Source: Botryotinia globosa (lineage: Eukaryota > Ascomycota > Leotiomycetes > Helotiales > Sclerotiniaceae). Taken from it: DNA of 64,000 nucleotides. A program made the translations under genes and the position numbers. Positions 25,553-36,688 of the stretch are shown in pieces. The notes under the pieces are model-generated. The model worked only from the letters and a program-made list of their open reading frames with translations. It did no database searches and was not told the origin of the DNA. Positions within the stretch are counted from its first letter, which is position 1, and each line of letters begins with the position of its first letter. The stretch lies in the NCBI GenBank assembly GCA_014898425.1, contig RCSZ01000005.1, forward strand, positions 2,320,501 through 2,384,500, given 5' to 3'.

Positions 25553-25734
25553 ACTTACTAGTGAATATATTATATATAGTTTCTATAGTAATATGTAATA
25601 AGATTATATTCTATATAATACAATTTTTTTTTTCAAGATTTCTATAACTACATTATACAAATTTTAGAAAAAAAACTGCATTAGGCAGAAATCTATTTTT
25701 AGGGTTTTGACCAAATGCGCGTTATAGGCCTCGA

Positions 25735-27108
25735 TATCCCATCCCATCAATTAGAAACGATAATAACACGACGAAACGTGTTTGCCCCGCAAAGTTCACA
25801 AGTCATGCAAGGGTTATTATACCTTATACTGTAGTTATACATGAGTTCGAGAAAGTTTCTCTCCCCTTTGATTTTACTTGCCTTTTGTTTCCGGTTGCAG
25901 ACTTCTTTCTTTCTTTCTTTCTTTCTCTCCTTCCATTTTTGTCCCTCGCCGTTCATGCAGTAAGTCAGCATGATAATGGGCGCGCGAATGGATGAGTTCC
26001 CCCCAAAATCATCAGATCGAATTCCGAGAAGATCAGACGACACGTGATGGTCTACATAATTCTTTTGTGGAGTCCGTAGTAGTCCGTCGGCTCCAAAGTT
26101 CAAACATTCCCCCATCTTCGGCACGTAAGAAGGATGACAACGGAGATTTTATTTTCCACTTCGACATCCTAAACGTGGAATCAAGAAACTTAAAGTCTTC
26201 CAAAGGTTTACGAATCACGAGGGTCTCCACTCCGTCCCTTTCCCGCTCTCCCGAGGTGCCGATTATCTGTCCCACTCTTGAAATCTTCAATTTTGTTTGC
26301 CAGTCGCGCCAGTAAACGCTCCCACTCGGCCAAGAATAGCCCGGACGTCATCGATGCATTGCTACTTGGAGATGTAATTTTCAAATAAGATTTGTTAGCG
26401 TCTACCAAAAGCTTGGTGGTGATGGATGGTCAGGTGTCAGGTGTCAGGTGTCAGGTACCTACCATCTTCCACAGGAGTTCCTCCGAGATGGAAGGTTACC
26501 AGAAGCCATATTCCGTGTCCTGGGGTTCGAGCCGCCATCAGCATGATCCATACAAAGTTGGTGATTATGATTGGACCATACGCCACATTCTTCCCATAGA
26601 AATGGCTTTATAGTTATGCTAGCTTTGAAAGCCTCATAGCACATTGCTTTTCTGGCAATTTCCTGCGGTCGTATGCGGTCGTATCTTATCATCTCAAATT
26701 CCCATTTTATGAATATTGAATCGAATTTCTAGCCCGTGATTCTGGGTTCCAAACATCTCAGTAGCTCCAATCCTTTGATCATCCCCTTTGCAAATATTTC
26801 AAAGATAAATCAAGCTTCAATGCTAAACTATACTGAAAGCGTCAGAGGTGGATTGATGAACTATCCAGTTGAATGTTGTCAATCTATCCAAGTATCATTG
26901 AAAAATGAAACAAAGACTTCTCTTTGATGGCTATTCCCACTCGGTGGATTCGTAAACGATCAAAGGTATTTTCCCCTATTTTATCCAGGATGGTTTCCCT
27001 AATAGAGAGTAGAGTGTCTTGTCTAAGGTAGTCGGGGAATTACACTATCACATCTATCACAATCGACACAATCACAACATTTGAGGAAATCATCAACATA
27101 AACTCAAA
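25735..27108. other. intergenic region with microsatellites
   Basis: No gene supported. It contains a TTCT run (about 25904-25927) and a fourfold GTGTCAG tandem (about 26430-26456). Confidence 0.45.
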
Positions 27109-28554
27109 ATGGATGAACAAATTGAAAAGTTGACAGAAGAAAGGGATTATTTCGAAGCTATTGCTCAATCCAACTTGAAACTTAATAGTAAAATCGAAGG
27201 GGAACGCCAGGTACTGGCAGAGGAGTTAAGTAAAGTTCGCAAACAAGCTCAATCTCCTACACAATATAGACATCAATTTATCGCATTTGACACGCTCTGG
27301 GATTCTAGTTTGTATGACGAAGCCAGTCTTGATAGATTTAAAATGTTGAGAGAGGGTATTCTTAGGTGGAGTGAGAGAGAAGTAATAGATCTCTCTCAAC
27401 TCGATGATCTACAAGGCCGCGACCGTGAACTGTTTTTCGATGAAGCAGCGAAAGTAATCCTTCTGGATGAATCGGATAAACGAGATCTTCCAAAAGTTCT
27501 TCGGAAAAAAAGAGGAGCGTTCCATGTTCTTGGCGCTCTGCTTACCCATCATGTATACGCGACTGTCTTTTCCGATCCTTTCTTCTTCTTGGGTGAAGAA
27601 ACGTCACAAATCCTCAATGATATCATGTCGTTGGGCAACACTTGTAGGTTTTTTTTTATTCAATTGTTGATTGCATAAAATTAATTATGCATAGGGAATC
27701 TAGGTCATGCCCAACGTTGGCGTAGAGACACCTTAAGACTAATCCATCCACTACATAAGACTCCAGATGAAACAGTGGTCAAACTAGAAACAAAAAAACT
27801 CTTGCGCAACGCAGGAATTTCTGGAGCCGCTAAATTTATGCGGAGTCCCGCCAAATATATTATGAATAATAGCCCGGATGCGCTCCAGAGACTTGAAGAT
27901 TTGTATATCGAAGCCGCTGAGCATGCGTACCTAATACGTTGTAGGATACCAATCATAAAGCTCCTTGACTCCGCTAGCTACTTGGGCCAGCCATATGATA
28001 CTCACAATCCCGAAATGGCATTGCGGCATGGTTTCTTTAGCCGTGCTAATGTCGATCCAGAGGGGCAGCCAATATTTATGGTTGAATCTCCTACGATCCT
28101 AGGATATGGGGCTGCCCCGGCAGATGATTATATCTTCGAAGAGAGATGGTGGCATAAGGTGTACAGTTATCAACGTGCAACTGTGCGGGTTTATGTTCCT
28201 TCGCCCGAGGAACTTGATGGTAACGAGGAAGCCTTTACGCCAATGGCTTTGCCTCCCCGACCCCAACTACCTAAGGACTTGAAGCCAATAACTTTTCCTC
28301 TCCGAAGTCATTTGAGCGTAGAAGAACTAGCTGAAAGAATGCGTAAGCGTTTCGATAGAGTGCCTTTGCTCGACCTCGTCAAACCCTACCTAGACGACTT
28401 CGCTGAACAGCTAAGACCTGTGCTGGAAGGGCTACGCGGGGAAATAGCGCAACGAATTGAAGAGCGCAACGAAATGGAAAAGCAAAGAGATGAATTCAGA
28501 AGCAAGTACCGCGAGGCTCTTGAATCAATAGAGCGTCTGAAATCTGGGATGTAA
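27109..28554 (+). CDS. protein of unknown function, paralogue A of the pair flanking the Hsp70-like gene
   Basis: Two exons, 27109-27643 and 27695-28554, with a 51-nt phase-1 intron (GTAGGT...GCATAG), giving ~464 residues. The product starts with a coiled coil (MDEQIEKLTEERDYF...) and ends with another (EERNEMEKQRDEFRSKYREA). Between them is a helical core: VLGALLTHHVYATVFSDPFF, GNTWNLGHAQRWRRDTLRL, FMRSPAKYIMNNSPDALQRL. It matches paralogue B at 32018-33980 over the whole core, including SDPFFFLG versus SSPFSFLG and AQRWRRDTLRL versus AHRWRSDTLRL, and the intron sits at the same codon in both. I do not recognise a named domain. No signal peptide or membrane segment. A purine-rich AAAATGG context supports the start. 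Confidence 0.72.
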
Positions 28555-29425
28555 TTTGACTGTCAATTGCAAAATGTATTGCCCGTTGATTTTTGTCCAT
28601 TCATAAATCTGGATGTCAGCCCAACAATTCGGGTGTTCCTTTTTTTCTTGTGTTTGAAAGGTTTATTCTCGATGCCATTTTTCAATTTTGTCTATTCCTT
28701 AGTTTCTTTTGGGAGAAATGTTTGTGCAATTCATATCGATTGAGCAAAAGATAATCATGTGCACGACCGGATGATTAGCTTCCATCGAGTGCAGGGCTAT
28801 TGGTGGATGAAGATAAATATCATATGATTGGTTTACATCTACGTTCAAACTTGGAGTCATTTTTGTATGTTACTTTGATGTCTTTAGTTTTGATGAAAAA
28901 TGTGACGTTGCTACCTAGTTGACATCAGTTTGGTATCAGTTGTCTCATATCTGAACTGTGTGATGACATCTACTTCATGTATAATCTCATGCGCGAAATA
29001 CTTACGGATGATTCGGTATCTGTAAAGTTGAGCGGAGGTGGCATACCGTACTCTTTGCCCTGTCCTGGTATTCATGTCCGAACAGTCAATTCAGATCCGT
29101 ATCCTTACCAAAAAGATAGCTGGAACAAGCCAGCTAATGCACATGCAAATGCTATGATGACCTCAATCACATATCAATGCCGATTTCGTTCCCAGGACAA
29201 ATCACAATACTCCACTCGCAATTGAAACGAGTAATACACTAAGCCACACAATTGAGATATTTCTCATTGTTTATTGCCGAAGTTGACTAAAATCAAAACT
29301 AAAAACCCAAATTCTACGCAAAGCATCTAAACTCAAACCCTTGAAACCTCGCTCGTTTGCTATCTCCTTCTCATTATCAATATCGACAATTTAAGAGTAT
29401 TGATGATGATTCTACCATCGCCCCT
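28555..29425. other. convergent intergenic region
   Basis: Lies between the 3' ends of paralogue A and the Hsp70-like gene. One short plus-strand frame (28977-29225) has no support. Nothing else seen. Confidence 0.45.
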
Positions 29426-31816
29426 TCAATGTTCGGGAAATTCGATAGTGGTGTCGGATACCAATCGCCCGCCAACAGCGAGCCGGAACTTTAGATTAGC
29501 TCCTCTGTCACCAAATATAACTTGGATTTGAAAATGAAACTCATGAACCATCTTTTCGAGGCGCTGGTTGAATCTTGACCTGCTGTCCATGCCGAAGTTA
29601 AAATCTGCGGGGAAGCTGTAAGGTATTTTGCCAACGCTCTTGACGCCTGTTTTACCGGTTAGTCAACATGAATCAAGCAAAGGGCCATGAACTCACGTGG
29701 ATCATCCATCCTATCAGGCTGTTGATCTCCTTCGCAGGAATAAAGTTCAATCGTGGACTTGATGGCTTTTCCAGGGCTGTAGGAGGACGAACAACCTTCT
29801 GAATGAAACGACCCTTCAGTTATCACATCGCCCTGTAAGAATTAGAATTACTATCATCATGAGTATCTCGGGAGCTCTCTTACCTTTGAAACACACCATA
29901 GGGCTCGGCCTGCACAAAGCTTCAGATTTGAGTAGTCATCGATGTATGCGTGCTTTTCCTCATCGATAAATTCCCGGAAGACGCGGCTGATTCGGAAACC
30001 GTAGTGCCGACGAACATACTTAGTGCAAGGCACAAGTTCTTCCAGTGCCCGAATTCCAACACCCCTTAACACTGCGAAATCACTATTTTTACAAATTAGA
30101 TGCGTCGAGCCACCGGGAGCGTCGAGATACTCACGGGCGCTCAGGGCATAGAAGCTCAATTTTTCCTTTTGAAGCACACCACGACGATAATTTGCTGTAG
30201 AGATACTTCGAGGTTCCCATTCCACCCACAAGAACTATGCGCTTCATGGAAGTTAGAAAGTGAAGCCGACTAGCTAGCAAGGTCACCTTGAAACTCACAT
30301 GGATTTTTGCCTTTCTGTGGCGCTTTGCTTGGTCGACCTGCTTTTGAACTAGGTTGATTACTCGATCGACGATTGGGTTGAACACCGATTTCATGTCATC
30401 ACTGAAAATATGTCAGAAGCTTGCGATGATGTATGAACAGGACCGCCAAGTCTAATTTTTACTCATAGTCTGAGTTTGTAATGGAAAACTACATCGGTGG
30501 GGATTTACACTTGCAAATCGAGTTCAACTTACAATGATAGGAAGGTAACGTTTTCGTCTCTGTCATATTGATGCGAACTTGGCAAATCAAGGTACAGCGG
30601 ACCTAGTTCGAAGGTGCCAGCATTCTCCATGGTGGGACCGAAGCTTCTCTTAAGCGCTTCCCAATTGTTCATCAGAGCGCTTCCCGGACCTTTTCTCGAA
30701 TATGGGATGCTGTCGAAAGCATTACCGAAACGATCAGATAAAAGAGCGTGAAGGTGACGATCAATATAGGTAGAGCCACACTTTCCACCTATGATAACAT
30801 TTTTAGCTGTGCATTTGCTGTAAAGTAGATGACACACCTAGGCCGTCCCCAGTACAAGAGACAGCGTGACTGATCAAACGACCTTCACAGTGAGTTGGAT
30901 GTACTGACCTGTTCCAACGCAAAGTTCTTCAAAAGTCAACTTCGGAGCCACCGAAGTGACTGTGTATGTGGTAATATCGACAGTTCCTCCCCCGCAATCA
31001 CATACCAAGACATTATCATCGCGCTGGAACATTGATCAGCATTTAATTAATCCTTTGAGATACTGCAATAGCTTACCTGAACAGCATTGAGAGTTTCTGG
31101 TGCAGCAAGCTCTTTCAAAGTTGCAATCGCTGCCGCTTCCGGTTCCGCAATTGTGTGTATCTGATCCAATGGGTTTGTTGCAAATCCAGCCTTCCTGGCA
31201 GCGCTCAAGGTGGCATGCTTTGCCTCATCAGACCAGATGGCTGGCAAACTAATCCAGCAGTCTATTGGCGACATCCGAAAGGCGTCTGTTCCAAGCTTCT
31301 TTTCGGCATTTCCAGCAAATGCAACATACAGCGCACGGAGAAAGTCTTCACAGACACCTTTGCAGTCCCGGTGTGATGGCAAGTGCATCATTCCTTCATC
31401 GACGACTATCTTTGAGATTATATCGTCTTCCTCGCCAAAGACAGCATTCTTGTCTAAAAGGAGCTTCGTCCAAGAACATGAAATCTCTTTTGGTCCCACT
31501 TCAAAGCCCCATTTGTCTAACGATAGAAGATTCGCATTCTCTCTCGCATATGCAAATCTGGTTGGAATCCTCCTCATTTCGGTTTCGTGATGGGGGCCAA
31601 GAGGCACAAATTTAAGTTCATCGACAGTTTTCATGGTGCTAAGGCCATAAATAACACCTAGACACTTATGAGCAAGGAAGGAAAAATCTGGTCATAATAC
31701 ACACCGGAAAATGTAGTTCCATAATCTATCCCGACAATGATTTTATGGCGTGGCGGTAACCCTGTAGCAACTGCTTTGTTGGGACCCGAAATGTTGCCAG
31801 AAAGTTGATGTGTCAT
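29426..31816 (-). CDS. Hsp70-like ATPase (actin-like fold, divergent fungal type)
   Basis: Nine exons on the minus strand: 31816-31705, 31657-31077, 31023-30909, 30788-30533, 30401-30299, 30241-30135, 30082-29884, 29832-29697, 29646-29426. They sum to 1830 nt and keep frame throughout, for ~609 residues. The ATPase signatures are in order: phosphate-1 loop IIVGIDYGTTFSGV near residue 25, phosphate-2 VCDCGGGTVDITTY near 240, and the adenosine loop IVLVGGMGTSKYL near 395. The C-terminal substrate-binding part of canonical Hsp70 is absent or unrecognisable, and there is no EEVD end. It therefore belongs to the expanded, divergent Hsp70/HSPA12-like proteins of filamentous fungi and is not a housekeeping chaperone. 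An upstream in-frame ATG at 31900 is possible; 31816 is preferred because family members begin just before the first loop. It starts ~200 bp from the divergent paralogue B gene and may share its promoter. Confidence 0.85.
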
Positions 31817-32017
31817 TATGTGAATCTTGCCCTGGCGTTGGTGTACGTTGACATGAAAGTGTTTAATGAACTTGTTTCTGGGGGGAATGAGAGCAAACAT
31901 ATAAAGTTATACCAACGCGTCGATTTTCCACAAATGATTAATCTGGCATACCTATTTCAAAACAGAGAGTTCCAGAGCTTGCCATGCACAGTGAAATGTC
32001 TCTGAAGGCCGCATACC

Positions 32018-33980
32018 ATGAAACAATTCTACTGCTGCCCTGACGGTCGGCGAAAATTCTACACAACCCGTCGAATTTTATCGGTAACTTTAATTGGCAA
32101 GGAAATGTACTGGACTAACCTGAATACCATAAATTCTATACCTGCTCCCAAGTTTTTCACTTGCAAGAGGAAATCGCAAAAGATGGGACTTCATGCCAGC
32201 TTCCAACATTTCATCTTCAAACTGAAGAGTGAAAATCGAGAAGGTTACATTCATCCCAGACGAGCAACAACATGCCAGGAGAAGCGACAGAACTCCGGAT
32301 CGCTGTTTAGAAAATGTTCAGTTTCTAGCAGGGTTAGACTGATGACAGAGCGCTACAAATCCCACACTACCTGTACTTCCAAATACAAAACTAAGGATGG
32401 AGAATGTTCTGTGCTTGATCATGTAGAAGATTTACGCGTTGGGTCCGCAGAGGCAATAAATCCTTGTTCAGAAGTTCTTTCGGATAAAACTTCCCCAAAT
32501 CAAACCGCATCTGCGATTTCCTTGAACTCAAGAAACAAGCCACCTGCATCTGCACTCGTGGGCCATGATGTTACGCCATCCGATGAGGTTGACAGGCATA
32601 TGGGTGCTGCAGAACGCGACCCTATCATGGTCGATTTCCTTTCCATACATGCTACACATCCTGGCAAAGCTGAAGGAGATTTGCCATCTACCCTGAACGC
32701 TCACGCTACCCCCCTATTATCTCACACGGATCACGACATTAATCGAAATAGGGTCCGAATCCCACCAACAAGCGTCCTAACGGGAGATCCATTGCCTAAC
32801 GCGATTCATGTCTCAAACTCAACCCTGTCTCATGATTTTCCAATGGCTAGCGGCCGAACTTTGAAACGATTGGAGGACGAGGTGCACCATAGTTATGAAG
32901 AGATTCGAACATTGAAGAAGGAGATAGTCGACCTGAAGGAACAAGGGTCAGAATTGCAGCAGCGAAGTCAGCAGGATAGAGAAGAATGCAATCGAGCGGT
33001 ACACGCTCTTCAAGAGATGGCCTTCAAGTCGTGCAGAGCAGGAACATGGCTCCCTGCTGAGCATGCTGTGATCAACCTTGAAATTTTTACACTTCAGGCA
33101 GCAATGACTAGATGGATACGGGGTGCAACCAGAGACGAATCTTGGCTTAATGATTTGTCTGAAGTATTTCAAGGAGAAGATCAGGCCAAAGATGCATTGA
33201 GGGAAGAGCTGTCGAAAGTGATGGTCTTCAAAAACGATTTACTCCCTGAAGGACTACCTCAGAAATGGGCTAAAAAATTCTTGCTCGAAGCGCTTCTTGC
33301 TCACCATCTTTTCACGGATGTTTTCTCGTCGCCATTCTCTTTTCTCGGAGATGAATCAACGATCTTGGATTTTATTTATGAAACAGGGTTGTCATGTATG
33401 CTTGTTTACTCTATATTAGACGAGCTAGCTAACAATTATAGGGAACATTGCAGATGCCCATAGATGGCGCTCTGATACACTGAGGCTGTTATCCCCAGAG
33501 CCTTCAAAAGATGACAAATCTGAGGCTGTCCGACTCAAGATCCCACCTTTACTCAATAATAGAGCAAACATTCAAGCAGAGAACTTCTTCAAAAGCCCTG
33601 CTCGGTGCTTCTTCGTTGAAACCCCGGAACTAACGGCCGGTCTTCAAAAGATCTACCAGCAGGCCGCTGGTCTAGCCTACCATCTCTGGACTCGACGATC
33701 AATGCTCAAGATAGTGACGCGCAAGGACTTGAACTCCTTTTTCCACATCCGTGACCGACAGATGGCTCTTCACACTAGCGTTCAAGAAGATATCGAAAAC
33801 AGGCTAACAGGCGAACCCATCAGTTTGGTATTGTACCCCGGTGTTGTGGCATATGGCATCGACGATTGTGTAGATTATGAAACTCCACGGCCATGGATGC
33901 CAGCGAAAGTTTGGTTGCACAAGCCTTTGTCGGAAAAGCCGGAAGTGCCAGTTGGGGGGGATTCGGAAATCAAAGGATAA
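32018..33980 (+). CDS. protein of unknown function, paralogue B of the pair flanking the Hsp70-like gene
   Basis: Two exons, 32018-33395 and 33442-33980, 46-nt phase-1 intron (GTATGC...AATTATAG with a GCTAACA branch site). The maximal frame gives ~638 residues, but the first ~110 are odd in composition and the true start may be an internal ATG such as 32342. Residues ~110-290 are low-complexity. A coiled coil follows (LKRLEDEVHHSYEEIRTLKK), then the helical core shared with paralogue A: FLLEALLAHHLFTDVFSSPF, LSWNIADAHRWRSDTLRL, FFKSPARCFFVETPELTAGL. The C-terminal PGVVAYGID region also matches A. The two copies are strongly diverged, so the duplication is old. Function unknown. It is divergently arranged with the Hsp70-like gene. 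Confidence 0.65.
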
Positions 33981-35130
33981 GACGAATCAAATTGCTTTCG
34001 GGGGTCATCAGCAAGTTCACAATTTATGTGAAGGGTTTATGCCCTAGGATTACTTTCATCTGTTGTAGGTTCGGAAGAAAGTGGAATATGGGTTCAGGCG
34101 TAGGATTGTTGCAGCCAATGTACTTCGATGAAAATGATAAGCTGTGTACCTAAATTTTGCCTTGGACTGCGAGATGAGTGACAGTTTTATATGTGAAATT
34201 TGGTCTGCTACCAGAAAATAGTGTACCTTGAAAGATATAGCACAAAGGGAATTTCCATCTGTATCTGCACCCCTGCTCCCAGACTTCAGAACTCTGAATC
34301 TACGCGTGCAGTCCCATGTCCATATCATTGATGTTGTGCGTTGGGGCCCTTTCATGTTGATATTAAGAACAGAGTCTGGACAGAACGATGAAGGTTCTAT
34401 CTATTCCCTAATGACTGTAAGTCGCTAATAATAATAAAAGAGAGGAAACCCATACAAAATCCAACAAACTTACTTGATATACTAGCCATACCTACTCATC
34501 TCCATCATCTCCATCATTCAAACTAATTACATCCATCTCAGAAAACAAAAAGAATCTTCCCCGAATCTCCAATTTGGCACTCTACCTACATAGGCATCTA
34601 CCCCCAACCAAGCAAACCGCACCAGAAACCTCCAAGGAAGGCTCAATCACACTCTATAATTCCTCTATTAACATTGACCGCGTCTCATGCTCGCGATGAT
34701 ATTGTTCTTTGCATCTTTAATCTTCCTCTTCATCTGCAATCAAACCGCTATACAAAGTCCAAATCCCATCATTTCATCATCTCGCCAATCCATAATCTCG
34801 CCACCGCAAAACTCCCCTCTCACCTTCCCAGATTTCCAGCTTTCCAGGCCCCTGCCTCAACCTCCCAAATGCATCTCTAATTCTCATCACTGCCGTTCGA
34901 ATCCCAGTCGCAGCCCACCGATCAAACTCAACCTAGAGACCAAGAGATCAATAGTCCTCCCCCTTCCTCCCCCTTCCTTCCTATCCCTCAAAAAAAAGCA
35001 AAAATATTCCTCCTCAAACCTACTTCAACCAGCAAATCAATCTCCAACCTCTTAAGAACCAATAGAAGCTTCCAATCCATACCAATATTCTACTTCCACT
35101 TCTACAATCTACAACTCACAATCCACACAC

Positions 35131-35286
35131 TACCATCTACCCTCTACCATCTACCCTCTACCATCTACCATCTACCATCTACCCTCTACTATCTACTCTC
35201 TATTATCTACCCTCTACTATCTATTCTCTATCATCTACCCTCTACCATCTACCCTCTACCATCTACCCTCTACTCTCTACCATCTC
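35131..35286. repeat. CTACCATCTACCCT-type minisatellite
   Basis: Imperfect tandem units built from CTACCATCTA and CTACCCTCTA, about 14 bp per double unit, over ~155 bp. Confidence 0.85.
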
Positions 35287-35572
35287 CCACCTCCACCCAC
35301 CATCCACAATTATGATCAAAATTGAGGCTAAAACTGAAATCAAGATACAGACCACTCGGTTTCGAACCCCTTCTCTTTCCCCTCCTCCCAAATCCCATCC
35401 ACTATAATCGCATCTCCACTCTCCTCTTTCCCTCCCTTTCATCCTATTTCTAATAATAACAACAATAATAAATTCAATTAAATGAATTTGATTAATTAAA
35501 CTCCTAAGCCCCCAATTCAAAAATTCAAATCCTAATCCAGACCCAAACCCAAAAAACGAAGAAGAAAAAACC

Positions 35573-35714
35573 ATACACACACACACACATATATATATAC
35601 ACATATATACACATATATACATATATATACACATATATACATATATATTCATATACATATACATATATATACACACAGACATACACACACACACACACAC
35701 ACACATACACACAC
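35573..35714. repeat. CA/TA compound microsatellite
   Basis: A run of (AC)n, (AT)n and ACATATAT units over ~140 bp, symmetric in outline (CA-TA-CA), so the strands could form hairpins. Confidence 0.9.
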
Positions 35715-36688
35715 AAACCAATAACAAAAAAGAAAAGGGAAAAAAATAGATAAGAAATATTAAAAAACAAATAACAAGCAACAAGCAACAAACAACAAAC
35801 AAAAAACAACAACCCCCAAAACAAATCAAGAAAACCTACCAGAAATACATACAAGCCATTCAAAAAGAATCCTCCCCCATTTCTCCCATTTCTCTCATTT
35901 TCCCTCCCCAACTCCCCGCCCCTTTTCTTTCCTAGCCCTCCACCACTAAACCCCTCGATCTACCTTCTCAAGCCTCACCCCTCAATCTACCTACTTATCT
36001 ACTTATCTACTTATCTAACTATCTACCTATCTACTTATCTACCTACTCACCCCCTCACCCCCTCACCTAGAAAACCTACATATTCATCTACTATACCCAC
36101 TCTACCCCTATTCCAAGAGCCGAGACCAAATAAATGAAAGGTATCCCTGCATCTTCATCTCCATCATCTTCATCATCTTCATGTTCCCTTGAAAAAAAAG
36201 TGAAAAAAAGTGAGAGAAAATATAATAGAGAGAAAATATGAGAGAGAGAGAGAGAGCAGAAGAAAAAAATGAAAGGAGAGAAAAAGAGAGGATTGAAAAA
36301 CAACTACATTTTATTCATCTACTACATATACACACATTTCCCATTTTCCAATACATCCATCCATCCATCCACCCCATAAATTCTAACCACTCCACCCCAA
36401 GAGAAGCGAGTAACTAGATCCATTACATCAAATAATACAAACCAATACCGGAAATATAATCAATCCAGGACCTTCCTCATTCCATCTCTCCCTCTCTCCA
36501 TCCCTCCCTCCCAACCGACCAAACGCCTACTTCCACAATATCCGAGTACCTAAAGTTCATCTAAATTCATACATACAAACATACATACACCAAAGGAAAG
36601 AAAAGAAGGCCACATACAATAAGCCAGTCTCAAGATACAATCACACGATCCAAATATATCCATGTATCCAATCCCGTGAACCAAGAAT

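Larger units (their letters stand above)
24117..25734. mobile_element. RIP-degraded TA-flanked DNA transposon with terminal inverted repeats
   Basis: The left end (CCGAGGCCTATAACGCGC from 24117) and the right end, read on the other strand (TCGAGGCCTATAACGCGC from 25734), form imperfect inverted repeats of about 50 bp, continuing through ATTTGG and AAAAATAGATTT. TA dinucleotides flank both ends (24115-24116 and 25735-25736), as expected for a Tc1/mariner-type TA duplication. Differences between the two ends are mostly C/T or G/A changes. The 1.6 kb interior is extremely AT-rich with no surviving transposase frame, the pattern left by RIP. A further inverted repeat and a less AT-rich patch are nested inside. 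Confidence 0.8.
33981..36688. other. 2.7 kb intergenic region, largely low-complexity
   Basis: No gene supported. It is C/A/T-rich with tandem repeats (listed separately). The long open frames on the minus strand here translate to CVCVCV- and YMYMY-type repeats and are artefacts of the microsatellite. Confidence 0.6.

Noticed and set aside
28977..29225. 82-codon plus-strand frame in the convergent intergenic region
   Set aside because: No homology, splice signals or codon character beyond chance.
31210..31615. plus-strand frames of 116-126 codons
   Set aside because: Antisense to a well-supported Hsp70-like exon.
35263..35911. long minus-strand frames (up to 188 codons)
   Set aside because: They translate the CA/TA microsatellite into Cys-Val and Tyr-Met repeats; no gene signal.
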